This document shows positions 48,362 through 55,035 of a stretch of 55,035 nucleotides of DNA, one piece after another. The translations under genes were made by a program, and so were the position numbers. Origin of the DNA: Bacteroidota bacterium (GTDB taxonomy: Bacteria; Bacteroidota; Ignavibacteria; UBA10030); the NCBI GenBank assembly GCA_025454835.1, contig JALONQ010000018.1:1-55035 (forward strand). The letters are read 5' to 3'. The stretch's first letter is position 1. Every line of letters begins with the position of its first letter. The notes below the pieces were generated by a model that was not told where the DNA came from, did no database searches, and was given only the letters and a program-made list of their open reading frames with translations.

Positions 48362-51300
48362 ATGAGAAGCATCTCGGTAGGCAACATCCCCGCGATCGGG
48401 ATGCTTCTTGCGTGGATGTTGGCCACGTCCGTCCTCTGTGCGCAGGAGTCGTTCCCGCGGGTCGACCTGGCCTGGTACACGCTCTCCACGCCGAACTTTC
48501 TCGTGCATTATCACGCCGGCAACGAGCGGGCGGCGCGCGAGACGGCTGAGATCGCCGAGGCGATCCACGGGCCGATCACCGAGCTCTACGGCCATACGCC
48601 CGACGAGCGGGTGAACATCGTCCTTCGCGACCACGACGATTACTCGAACGGGGCCGCCTACTTCTACGACAACAAGATCGAGATCTGGGTGCCGGCGCTC
48701 GACTTCGACCTGCGTGGAACGCACCCGTGGCTTCGGAACGTCGTCACGCACGAGTACACCCACATTATCCAGATGCAGACGTCGTTCAAGTGGTCACGCC
48801 GCGTTCCCGCTGTCTATCTGCAGTGGCTCGGCTACGAGGCTGAACGGCGCCCGGACGTCCTCTATGGGTATCCCAACGTCATCGTTTCGTATCCCGTTTC
48901 GGGATTCGTCGTACCGTCATGGTTCGCAGAAGGGACGGCGCAGTACAATCACCCCGCCTTCCGCTACGACTACTGGGATGCGCATCGCGACATGATCCTG
49001 CGGATGCACATTCTCGAAGGTTCGCCGCTGAGTTGGGAGGAGATGGCTGTCTTCGGGAAGACCAGCTTGGGCAACGAGTCGTCGTACAACGCCGGGTTCT
49101 CGATCGTCGAATACCTCGCCCGAACGTACGGCGACAGCTCCGTCGTGCAGATCTCGAAGGCGTTGGCCGCCCTGCCGCGCGTGACGATCGACGGGGCGGT
49201 GGAAGAGGTGCTCGGCATCTCCGGCGTGGAGTTGTATCGGCGATGGATGGAGGAGCAGCGCGTTGCGTATGAGCGGGTGCGGCAAGAGATCGCGCCGACG
49301 CGGACGGAAGGGACCCTCGTTGCCGCGGAGGGGTTCGGCAATTTCGCCCCTGTCTTCAGCCCCGACGGACGCCGCATCTATTATACCTCCAACGCCGGCG
49401 AGGACTACTTCGGGCTCTCGCGGCTGATGGAGTTCGACCGCTCCACGGGGATCCATCGGCGCATCACGGAAGGGGTCCGTTCGACGCTTTCCGTCAGCCC
49501 TGACGGCCGCTACATCTACTACGCCAAGAACACACGGTCGAACCCGAAATGGGCTTCGATCTCCGACCTCTACAGGTACGACCTCGAGGAGAAAGAAGAG
49601 AAGCGCCTGACGCACGGCTGGCGGGCGTTCTCGCCCAAGCTGTCGCCCGACGGACGCAAGCTCGTCTTCGCGATCGGAGGCACCGGCACGCTGAACGTCG
49701 CGATCGCCGACGCCGACGGAAAGGACCTGAAGCGGCTTACCTCGTTCAGCAACGGAGAACAGGTGTTCACGCCCACATGGTCCAGCGACGGCGGGCAGAT
49801 CGCGTTCGGATATGCCGAAGGCCACGGGCAGACCCTCGCCATGGTAGATACTTCCGGAGCGCGGTTGTCGATGCTGGGTCTTTCGGGCGACGCGCGCAAT
49901 CCGTTCTATTCGAAAGACGGCCATTGGCTCTATTTCGCGTGGGACACCATGGGGCGCTACAACATCTGGCGCATGAGCCTGGCGGGGGGGACGCTGCAGC
50001 AGGTGACGCAGGTCCTCGGAGGCGCCTTTCAGCCGGCGGTGGACGATTCGGGGAACGTGGTGTTTGCGCGCTATGACGCCACAGGGTACAAAATAGCTCT
50101 CCTGGCGCCTCCCACCATGAAGAACCCTAAACTCATATTCGGAATGAGCGAGGAGCGAGAGGAAACGTTCCAAACATTCCAAACTGCCAGACTCCAAACA
50201 GACTTCCAGACTCCAAACCTCCAAAGGGAGGGCGAGGGATCTCAGCAAGTCGGCGATCGTCAATTCCACCCCGAGCTCGCCGAGGGGTCGTCAATCGACA
50301 ATTTCACCCCGAGCTTGCCACGGGGTCGACAATCGACAATCGCAGATCGACAATTCAGCACAGATACTCTCACGCCCCGCCCCTACCGTTCCGTCTTCAC
50401 CGACCTCTCGCTGGTGCCCGTTCTTCGCGTCGACAACTACAACGCGCGCAACAAGGGGATCGACATCCTGAAGCCCGGCTTGTATTTCGTTTCGACGGAA
50501 GTGCTCGACAAGCTGTCGATGTTCGGTGGGGCGGCGATCAATCGGCGGCTCGAGCGGGACCTCTTCGTCGTCTTCGAATATCGCGACAAGCTCCCGCTGC
50601 TTTCCTCCATCGGGCTTGAACCATCGGCGACGGTGGAGCTCTACAATATCACGCGCGTGGCATCGTCGTCGTTCGAGATCTACGCCTACAATCCCCAGCC
50701 CGAGCGGGTTGACCTTGACGTGACCTACAATCTGCTCGAGTTCGATGCGACATTGACCCAGCCGATCGGGAGCGAACACACGCGGCTGACGCTGGGGTAC
50801 ACCCGGAGCCGCTATGAGGCGAGTCTGGGCTCCTTCATCGTGCCCGGGACTGCGAACCTCCAGCAGGCGTTCCGGAATGTCTACCTGATCGGCACGAACC
50901 TGTGGCTGCAGGGTGTGCATCGAGACATCCATCCGACGGTCGATGCGGCCATCAATCCGGTCGGGCGGGCGGTGTCGTTCCGGTATACGTATGAGAACAA
51001 CGACTATAATCGGGACCTCGATTACGACGTCCAGAACGGCTTGCTCGTGCCTCGATACCTTCCGTACCGATTTCATCGCTGGGAGCTGAACTGGGCCGAG
51101 CATTTCAGGATGCCATTCGATCGCCACACGCTTTCGTTGTCGTCGCGGGGCGGCATGATCACCGGCGGCGCGGCAGATACCATCTTCCATTTCTACGCCG
51201 GCGGGCTGATCGGTCTCAAAGGATATCCGTTCTACTCGATCGAGGGGACGCGCGTCCTGCAATTCAGCGGCGCGTATCGTTTCCCGATCGCGACATCGCT

Positions 51301-51628
51301 CGACACGCGGTTCCTGCAGTTCTACTTCACGAAGCTCTACGCCTCGGTCTTTGCCGAAGTGGGTGATGCCTGGACGGGCGGCTTCTCGGAAGCGAAGTGG
51401 CGCAAGGACGCGGGCGTTGAGTTGCGGCTCGAGGCCTTCTCATTCTATTCCTATCCAACCCGCATCTCCCTTGCCGGCGCGTACGGATTCGATCGATTCA
51501 CAAGGGAGATCCAGGGACAGACGATCACGTATGGCCGAGAATGGCGGTTCTACCTGAGCATTCTGTTCGACTTCAACTTTGGGGAGCCGTTGGGCAGAAG
51601 CATGTATGGAGTAGGGAGTAGGGAGTAG
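48362..51628 (+). CDS. surface metalloprotease-like protein: MA-like peptidase domain, TolB-like propeller, BamA-like barrel
   Basis: This protein of about 1088 residues has a signal peptide (ATSVLCAQ). The N-terminal gluzincin-like domain has HEYTH at residues 130-134 and a downstream glutamate in PSWFAEGTAQY. About eight WD40/PD40 TolB-type blocks follow (FAPVFSPDGRRIYYTSN, LSVSPDGRYIYY, FSPKLSPDGRKLVF). Then comes an odd linker of about 70 residues coded by word repeats (50161-50363). The end is a BamA/Omp85-like barrel (GLIGLKGYPFYSIEGTRVLQFSGAYRFPI). The last residues and the stop come from a 'ggagtag' repeat. Start at 48362 follows family logic, but a start at 48311 is possible. A membrane-tethered surface protease is likely. 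The substrate is unknown. Confidence 0.8.
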   Translation: MRSISVGNIPAIGMLLAWMLATSVLCAQESFPRVDLAWYTLSTPNFLVHYHAGNERAARETAEIAEAIHGPITELYGHTPDERVNIVLRDHDDYSNGAAYFYDNKIEIWVPALDFDLRGTHPWLRNVVTHEYTHIIQMQTSFKWSRRVPAVYLQWLGYEAERRPDVLYGYPNVIVSYPVSGFVVPSWFAEGTAQYNHPAFRYDYWDAHRDMILRMHILEGSPLSWEEMAVFGKTSLGNESSYNAGFSIVEYLARTYGDSSVVQISKALAALPRVTIDGAVEEVLGISGVELYRRWMEEQRVAYERVRQEIAPTRTEGTLVAAEGFGNFAPVFSPDGRRIYYTSNAGEDYFGLSRLMEFDRSTGIHRRITEGVRSTLSVSPDGRYIYYAKNTRSNPKWASISDLYRYDLEEKEEKRLTHGWRAFSPKLSPDGRKLVFAIGGTGTLNVAIADADGKDLKRLTSFSNGEQVFTPTWSSDGGQIAFGYAEGHGQTLAMVDTSGARLSMLGLSGDARNPFYSKDGHWLYFAWDTMGRYNIWRMSLAGGTLQQVTQVLGGAFQPAVDDSGNVVFARYDATGYKIALLAPPTMKNPKLIFGMSEEREETFQTFQTARLQTDFQTPNLQREGEGSQQVGDRQFHPELAEGSSIDNFTPSLPRGRQSTIADRQFSTDTLTPRPYRSVFTDLSLVPVLRVDNYNARNKGIDILKPGLYFVSTEVLDKLSMFGGAAINRRLERDLFVVFEYRDKLPLLSSIGLEPSATVELYNITRVASSSFEIYAYNPQPERVDLDVTYNLLEFDATLTQPIGSEHTRLTLGYTRSRYEASLGSFIVPGTANLQQAFRNVYLIGTNLWLQGVHRDIHPTVDAAINPVGRAVSFRYTYENNDYNRDLDYDVQNGLLVPRYLPYRFHRWELNWAEHFRMPFDRHTLSLSSRGGMITGGAADTIFHFYAGGLIGLKGYPFYSIEGTRVLQFSGAYRFPIATSLDTRFLQFYFTKLYASVFAEVGDAWTGGFSEAKWRKDAGVELRLEAFSFYSYPTRISLAGAYGFDRFTREIQGQTITYGREWRFYLSILFDFNFGEPLGRSMYGVGSRE
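50161..50363 (+). repeat. in-frame word-repeat insertion inside a surface-protease gene
   Basis: Positions 50161-50230 are made of ccaaac/ccagac/actcc words. Positions 50258-50363 hold two diverged copies of a unit beginning caattccaccccgagctcg or caatttcaccccgagcttg, each followed by ggggtcg and aatcgacaat. The second unit is read in another reading phase (HPELAEG, then TPSLPRG). It separates the propeller from the barrel. Confidence 0.75.
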
Positions 51629-51634
51629 GGAGAA
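51603..51634 (+). repeat. 'ggagtag' seven-base tandem repeat giving the C-terminus and stop
   Basis: ggagtagggagtagggagtag-type repeat that encodes the last residues (YGVGSRE) and the TAG stop of the preceding gene. A normal barrel would end at about the FNFG residues just before. Confidence 0.7.
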
Positions 51635-51772
51635 AGCGACAAACTGTTGCTTGTGGATTCCACGTGGGGGCGCTTTCGGCGCACTTCTGATCTCCTTGAA
51701 CGCCTGAAAGATTCCCTCCTCTCTCGGATCTTCATGGTAAGGGAAGTTGAAATCGCTTCGCCACGAAGTGGC

Positions 51773-51792
51773 CCTGCCTGCCGGCAGGCAGG
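51773..51792. repeat. 20-base perfect palindrome
   Basis: CCTGCCTGCC at 51773-51782 followed immediately by its reverse complement GGCAGGCAGG at 51783-51792. Such palindromes are often dispersed as small repeats in related genomes, often near four-helix-bundle genes. Confidence 0.7.
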
Positions 51793-51957
51793 CACGTTGT
51801 GGCGATATGTGAAAAGAGGTTCGCCGCCGGCGCGGCGTTTGTATTGGGCCCCTGGCTGGGCCTCCGGCCCTTTCGGGTTTCCAGAGAATGCGGCTGCTGG
51901 ACATCAACCGTTGTGTGCTTTTGGAACACCTTCGCTTCCAACCAGAAAAGCAGGGCT

Positions 51958-51981
51958 CCCCTCCTTATTCTCAAGGAGGGG
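51958..51981. repeat. 9-base stem hairpin repeat
   Basis: cccctcctt (51958-51966) and aaggagggg (51973-51981) around attctc, followed by taggggagg. It is a candidate dispersed palindromic repeat rather than a gene terminator. Confidence 0.5.
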
Positions 51982-52070
51982 TAGGGGAGGTCGATGAACC
52001 TGCTCGGATCTTGATGAAGCGAGCTGGAGAGAGAATTCGGCCGATCAGTTTTGCCGTCTTGTCCCGTCCG

Positions 52071-52092
52071 CTTCGACGGTGCTCAGCGTGAC
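52071..52092 (+). repeat. 'cttcgac...gctcagcgtgac' element
   Basis: cttcgacggtgctcagcgtgac. It resembles a very common intergenic element of this phylum group (cttcgactccgctcagcatgac type), and the in-frame copies at 50258-50363 are related. Confidence 0.4.
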
Positions 52093-52142
52093 GTTGTCCA
52101 GAACTGAATAGGTCTCCAAAGTCTTCAATCGAATATCGACGA

Positions 52143-53117
52143 ATGATCGGGCCTTCTACATACCTGGTTTCCCGCATCAATTTTGCAATTGTATCAGCGC
52201 TGTGCATTGGATCGTTCTCTCCCATTTCCGCCCAATGGACGACTGAACCATCACGACAGGCGATCGTCCAACCCGTTCTCCAAACGAACTCCACCTCTCC
52301 ATTACTCCATCATCCTTTCGCAGGATATTCTCTCGATACTCCACCACTCCATTACTCCTTACAGACTTCTGCTTCGGACTCCCGCTCTCCGCTCGTCGCC
52401 GGCCTGCTCTCCGCCGCCATTCCGGGGTTAGGCCAGGCCTACGCCGAAGACTGGTCCTTCAACTGGCGTTCCGCAGCCTACATCGCCGCAGAGGCGACAC
52501 TCTGGGCCGTGATGCTCTCCTACGACCACAAGGCCGACGATCAGACGGCGGAATTCCAGCAATTCGCCGACACGCATTGGGACGTGACGCGCTACGCCGC
52601 GTGGATCGACGCGAACATCGGACAGCTGAATGCCGGCGTGAGCACGTCGGGCGTGGTCGTGAGCACCGATCCCGCTCTCGCTCCCTGGGACCGGGTGAAC
52701 TGGACGCGGCTGAACGAAGTGGAGGAGGGGATCGGTCAGAAGTCCGGGACCGGGTTCACGCATCGGCTTCCCCACAGGCCCGAGCAACAGTACTACGAAC
52801 TGATCGGCAAGTATGCGCAATACGGCGGGGGATGGGACGATGCCGGCACGTTCACACCGGCCGACCTGCTCGCCGACCGCCTTTCGCCCCGGTTCCTTGA
52901 ATACAGTAAGATGCGCGGGCGCGCGAACGACCTGTACTCGACCGCATCGACGGCGGGAACATTGATCGTCGTCAACCACATCGTTTCAGCCCTGGAGGCG
53001 GCGTGGGGCACGAGCCGGAGCAACCGCGACCTGAAGGCGCGTGCGGAATGGCGGAGCATTGACCGAGGAGGGTGGAGCGAGAGAGTGCCGCATGTGTCTG
53101 TATCGGTGAAGCTCTGA
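52143..53117 (+). CDS. DUF5683-like membrane-associated protein with repeat-derived N-terminal linker
   Basis: This is a 324-residue predicted protein. The first 31 residues could be a signal peptide (AIVSALCIGSFSPISAQ). Residues about 50-77 are coded by a word repeat (52289-52360). From residue 83 the sequence turns into a DUF5683-like domain: GLLSAAIPGLGQAYAEDWSFNWRSAAYIAAEATLWAV has the 'PGLGQ' and membrane helix typical of that family. The C-terminal half (about residues 120-324) is less familiar (YELIGKYAQYGGGWDD, RGRANDLYSTAS). Start is uncertain and an internal start after the repeat cannot be excluded. Function unknown. Confidence 0.65.
   Translation: MIGPSTYLVSRINFAIVSALCIGSFSPISAQWTTEPSRQAIVQPVLQTNSTSPLLHHPFAGYSLDTPPLHYSLQTSASDSRSPLVAGLLSAAIPGLGQAYAEDWSFNWRSAAYIAAEATLWAVMLSYDHKADDQTAEFQQFADTHWDVTRYAAWIDANIGQLNAGVSTSGVVVSTDPALAPWDRVNWTRLNEVEEGIGQKSGTGFTHRLPHRPEQQYYELIGKYAQYGGGWDDAGTFTPADLLADRLSPRFLEYSKMRGRANDLYSTASTAGTLIVVNHIVSALEAAWGTSRSNRDLKARAEWRSIDRGGWSERVPHVSVSVKL
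52289..52360 (+). repeat. 'ctccattactcc' word repeat inside the DUF5683-like gene
   Basis: Two 20-base units, ctccacctctccattactcc (52289-52308) and ctccaccactccattactcc (52339-52358), match at 19 of 20 positions. They are 50 bases apart, so they are read in different phases and carry no coding constraint. Confidence 0.7.
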
Positions 53118-53121
53118 GAGG

Positions 53122-53268
53122 GTGAATAGAGAATAGAGAATGGAAAATGGCAAGGCGGAGGGCTGAAAGTTCGGGACTGAGCTTTCGCATTTTCCATTCA
53201 CTATCCTTAGATGGGCCCTCTTCAGAATCTGCATTCCCATTGACTATTCTCTCTTCTCTATTCTCCAC
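53122..53268. repeat. inverted set of 'gaatagagaatgg' word repeats
   Basis: Plus-orientation copy at 53122-53150 and minus-orientation copies at 53188-53212 and 53236-53268. gaatggaaaatg (53138-53149) and cattttccattc (53188-53199) form a perfect 12-base inverted repeat. The set occupies nearly all of the spacer before the DegT gene and begins five bases after the previous stop. Confidence 0.7.
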
Positions 53269-53287
53269 TCAAGTTCTCGATCGAACC

Positions 53288-54481
53288 ATGAAAGTCCCTC
53301 TCCTCGACCTCAAACCCCAGTATCACGCGCTCAAGCAAGAACTCGACGCGGCTATTCTAAAGGTGGCCGAATCGCAATACTTCATCCTGGGCCCCGAGGT
53401 GGACGCCTTCGAGAAGGAGATGGCCGCCTACATCGGCGTCAAGCATGCACTCGGGATCTCGTCGGGGACCGATGCGCTTCTCCTGGCGCTCATGGCCCTG
53501 GACATCGGACCGGGAGATGAGGTGATCGTTCCGACCTACTCCTTCTTCGCGACGGCGGGGGTGGTCACACGTTTGCACGCGACGCCGGTCCTCGTCGATT
53601 CGGACCCGGTGACCTACAACATCGACCCGAAGCAGATCGAGTCGAAGATCACGAAGAAGACCAAGGCCATGATGCCGGTGCATCTCTACGGCCAGAGCGC
53701 CGGGATGGATGAGATCATGAACGTTGCGCGCGCGCACGGCCTTCATGTCGTGGAGGATGGTTGCCAAGCCATCGGCGCCCAGTACAAGGATGGCCGTCAG
53801 GTGGGGACGATCGGCGACATCGGGGGCTTCTCGTTCTTTCCGAGCAAGAACCTCGGCGGGTATGGCGACGGCGGACTGGCCACGACGAACGACGACGCCC
53901 TGTTCGAGAAGATGAAATTCATGCGCGTGCACGGCATGAACCCGAAGTACTATCACAAGATGGTCGGGGGGAACTTCCGGTTGGACGCCATTCAGGCGGC
54001 TGTCCTGCGCGTGAAGTTGCCGCATCTCAACACCTGGTCCGCCGGCCGCCGCAAGAACGCCGAGCTCTACGCGAAGCTGTTCATTGAGGCAGGATTGGCG
54101 GAGTCGCCGGGGAAAACGGACTACGATGCGAGCAACCGCGTGCTTCTCCCACGCGCCATCTATGCATCCTCCACCACACCTCATACCTACTACCGTTCAC
54201 CTGCTTTCCCGAATGTTCACATCTTCAACCAATTCATAATCCGGGTCAAGGAACGGGACGCCCTGCGGGACTTCTTCGCGAAGAAGGAGGTCGCCACGGA
54301 GATCTACTATCCGGTGCCGTTCCACCGGCAGGAGTGCTTCCAGTATCTGAAGCCCGACATGTCAGCGTATCCCGTGGCTGATGCGGCCTCGACGCAGAGC
54401 ATCGCGTTGCCGATCTTTCCGGAGCTGAGCGAAGAACAAATACGGTGGGTCGTGCAGAGCGCGGCGGAGTTCTTTGCGTAG
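53288..54481 (+). CDS. DegT/DnrJ/EryC1/StrS family sugar aminotransferase
   Basis: This protein of about 397 residues transfers an amino group to a nucleotide keto-sugar during surface-polysaccharide synthesis. PLP binds K187 in FSFFPSKNLGGYGDGG. Blocks SGTDALLLALMALDIGPGDEVIVP, VEDGCQAIGAQYK and the DAIQAAVLRVKL segment are typical. The ATG at 53288 starts the family N-terminus (KVPLLDLKPQYHALK). The open frame from 53147 is spacer. A stretch near residues 290-312 (YASSTTPHTYYRSPAFPN), before HIFNQFIIRV, looks about a dozen residues longer than usual. It fits with gmd nearby in a glycan context, but the sugar is unknown. Confidence 0.88.
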   Translation: MKVPLLDLKPQYHALKQELDAAILKVAESQYFILGPEVDAFEKEMAAYIGVKHALGISSGTDALLLALMALDIGPGDEVIVPTYSFFATAGVVTRLHATPVLVDSDPVTYNIDPKQIESKITKKTKAMMPVHLYGQSAGMDEIMNVARAHGLHVVEDGCQAIGAQYKDGRQVGTIGDIGGFSFFPSKNLGGYGDGGLATTNDDALFEKMKFMRVHGMNPKYYHKMVGGNFRLDAIQAAVLRVKLPHLNTWSAGRRKNAELYAKLFIEAGLAESPGKTDYDASNRVLLPRAIYASSTTPHTYYRSPAFPNVHIFNQFIIRVKERDALRDFFAKKEVATEIYYPVPFHRQECFQYLKPDMSAYPVADAASTQSIALPIFPELSEEQIRWVVQSAAEFFA

Positions 54482-54483
54482 AC

Positions 54484-54531
54484 AATAGAGAATGGAGAAT
54501 GGTGAATAGAAAATGGTGAATAGAAAATAGG
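54484..54531 (+). repeat. 'gaatggagaatggtg' word repeat
   Basis: Five or so units of gagaatg, gtgaatagaaaat and similar. It starts two bases after the DegT stop and lies upstream of the second four-helix-bundle gene. Confidence 0.65.
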
Positions 54532-54579
54532 AGAGCGGTATCACGTAAGATCAACGACCACATTCTCTGAGGGGGGAAT

Positions 54580-54942
54580 ATGCGAACGAACAGACCGCAC
54601 AAAGGTCTCTTGGCGTGGCAACGATCCATGGATCTCGTGACTGAGGTCTATAGGATGACGGATGGATTTCCAAGAGAACAGCGATATGTCCTTACGTCGC
54701 AATCCCAGCGTGCAGCGATCTCAGTGCCATCAAACGTTGCCGAAGGGATGGCGAAGCGAAGTTTCAAGGATCGGACAAGGTTCCTCGTCATCGCGCAAGG
54801 ATCATTGAGTGAATTGGACACCCAGATCGAATTGGCGAAGCGGTTGGGATTCGTGGCAGACGAGACCTATGACATGCTGATGGATCTCATAGAGGACATC
54901 CAACGCTTGCTCAGCGGCCTCATAAAGAAGTACTCATGGTAG
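54580..54942 (+). CDS. four-helix-bundle protein (23S rRNA intervening-sequence protein family), copy 2
   Basis: This 120-residue protein belongs to the same family as the gene at 46071 but to a different subgroup. It has the LLAWQRSMDLVTEVYRMT start, FPREQRYVLTSQSQRAAISVPSNVAEGMAK, and the QGSLSELDTQIELAKRLG block. The ATG at 54580 is preceded by TGAGGGGGG. The bases in front (gatcaacgaccacattctctgag) resemble those in front of copy 1 (gatcttgaaccgatttcttcag). A shared leader implies common ancestry or mobility of the cassette. Function is unknown. Confidence 0.88.
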   Translation: MRTNRPHKGLLAWQRSMDLVTEVYRMTDGFPREQRYVLTSQSQRAAISVPSNVAEGMAKRSFKDRTRFLVIAQGSLSELDTQIELAKRLGFVADETYDMLMDLIEDIQRLLSGLIKKYSW

Positions 54943-54962
54943 TGTCAGGATTTTTGTGTCAG
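54942..54962. other. direct repeat gtgtcag at the possible left end of a mobile element
   Basis: gtgtcag occurs at 54942-54948 and 54956-54962 around gattttt, immediately after the four-helix-bundle stop. The motif resembles insertion-sequence ends but only one end is in view. Confidence 0.35.
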
Positions 54963-54999
54963 TGAGCCATGTGTTACCTTCACAGAGGAGGAAGGACAT

Positions 55000-55035
55000 A
55001 TGGCGAAGAAGTCTGTCAAGTTCGATCCAGAGCTT
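55000..55035 (+). CDS. start of a further gene, possibly an IS256-type transposase (partial)
   Basis: An ATG with a very strong upstream GAGGAGGAAGG begins MAKKSVKFDPEL and runs off the window. IS256/Mutator-family transposases often start with similar lysine-rich sequence and the preceding bases resemble an IS end. Twelve residues are too few to be sure. Other explanations are any other gene with this N-terminus. Confidence 0.3.
   Translation, partial: MAKKSVKFDPEL

Larger units (their letters stand above)
51629..52142. other. 514-base spacer without a supported gene
   Basis: This spacer holds a 20-base perfect palindrome (51773-51792) and a 9-base stem hairpin (51958-51966 with 51973-51981, loop attctc). 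It also holds a copy of the widespread cttcgac...gctcagcgtgac element (52071-52092) and fragments of TTGGAA/TTCCAA type. Short frames run through all of these and none resembles a known family. It looks like an accumulation of small repeats. Confidence 0.6.

Noticed and set aside
50161-50363. CRISPR-like array
   Set aside because: Units are imperfect, of unequal spacing and without unique spacers. No cas genes are nearby.
51971-52294. Minus-strand frame of 107 codons overlapping the start of the DUF5683-like gene
   Set aside because: It runs through repeat elements and has no family resemblance. The plus strand offers a signal peptide and a recognisable domain.
53147-53287. N-terminal extension of the DegT aminotransferase
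   Set aside because: These 47 codons are coded by the inverted word repeats. The family N-terminus begins at 53288.

Overview
The window is high-GC bacterial chromosome (about 60% or more G+C by eye). It most likely comes from the Bacteroidota/Chlorobiota (FCB) group, and an Ignavibacteria/Kapabacteria-like lineage fits best. The evidence for this is a type IX secretion pair (PorU sortase and PorV), several large secreted proteins with FlgD-like C-terminal sorting domains, signal peptides ending in A-Q, a DUF5686 TonB-plug-like outer-membrane protein, a GTP-type PEP carboxykinase, a serine-palmitoyltransferase-like enzyme, and many starts without a clear Shine-Dalgarno. The taxon is an inference. 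No rRNA, tRNA or CRISPR array was seen.

Layout: 0.2-10.4 kb holds a PhzF-family protein, a membrane Fe-S oxidoreductase of the EtfD/HdrD type, a DUF5686 protein, a serine hydrolase, an M1 peptidase and a membrane protein. 10.4-12.9 kb is a tightly overlapping paaABCD phenylacetyl-CoA epoxidase operon without paaE. 13.1-18.4 kb holds Sua5, purE-purK, a zinc-ribbon/DUF2318 protein and PEP carboxykinase. 18.4-23.3 kb is a complete pst operon (pstS-C-A-B-B-phoU) with two different PstB ATPases whose motif losses are complementary. 23.4-28.4 kb holds a putative sphingolipid-type group (NAD-dependent reductase, SPT-like enzyme, GNAT protein), ilvE and a cyclic-nucleotide-binding protein. 28.6-37.0 kb is minus-strand: rpiB-glyA-tatC-polyprenyl synthase, and glgA-gmhB-lipoprotein-outer-membrane protein. 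37.3-45.9 kb is the type IX secretion block: porU behind a terminator-containing leader, porV, and a large T9SS client that resembles an M6 protease but lacks HExxH. 46-55 kb is a looser region with two four-helix-bundle (IVP family) genes, gmd, a TolB/BamA-like metalloprotease, a DegT aminotransferase and the start of a possible transposase.

The most unusual features are as follows. (1) The two PstB subunits should form one consensus and one degenerate ATP site, an asymmetric heterodimer design not usual for phosphate importers. (2) A set of degenerate short-period 'word' repeats fills many spacers, often starts within a few bases of a stop codon, often occurs as inverted pairs (one pair flanks a four-helix-bundle gene), and has entered reading frames at least three times. 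(3) An intrinsic terminator sits inside the porU leader just before the start codon, and similar terminators lie 9-30 bases before paaA and the GNAT gene. (4) The M6-like T9SS client is a predicted pseudoprotease.
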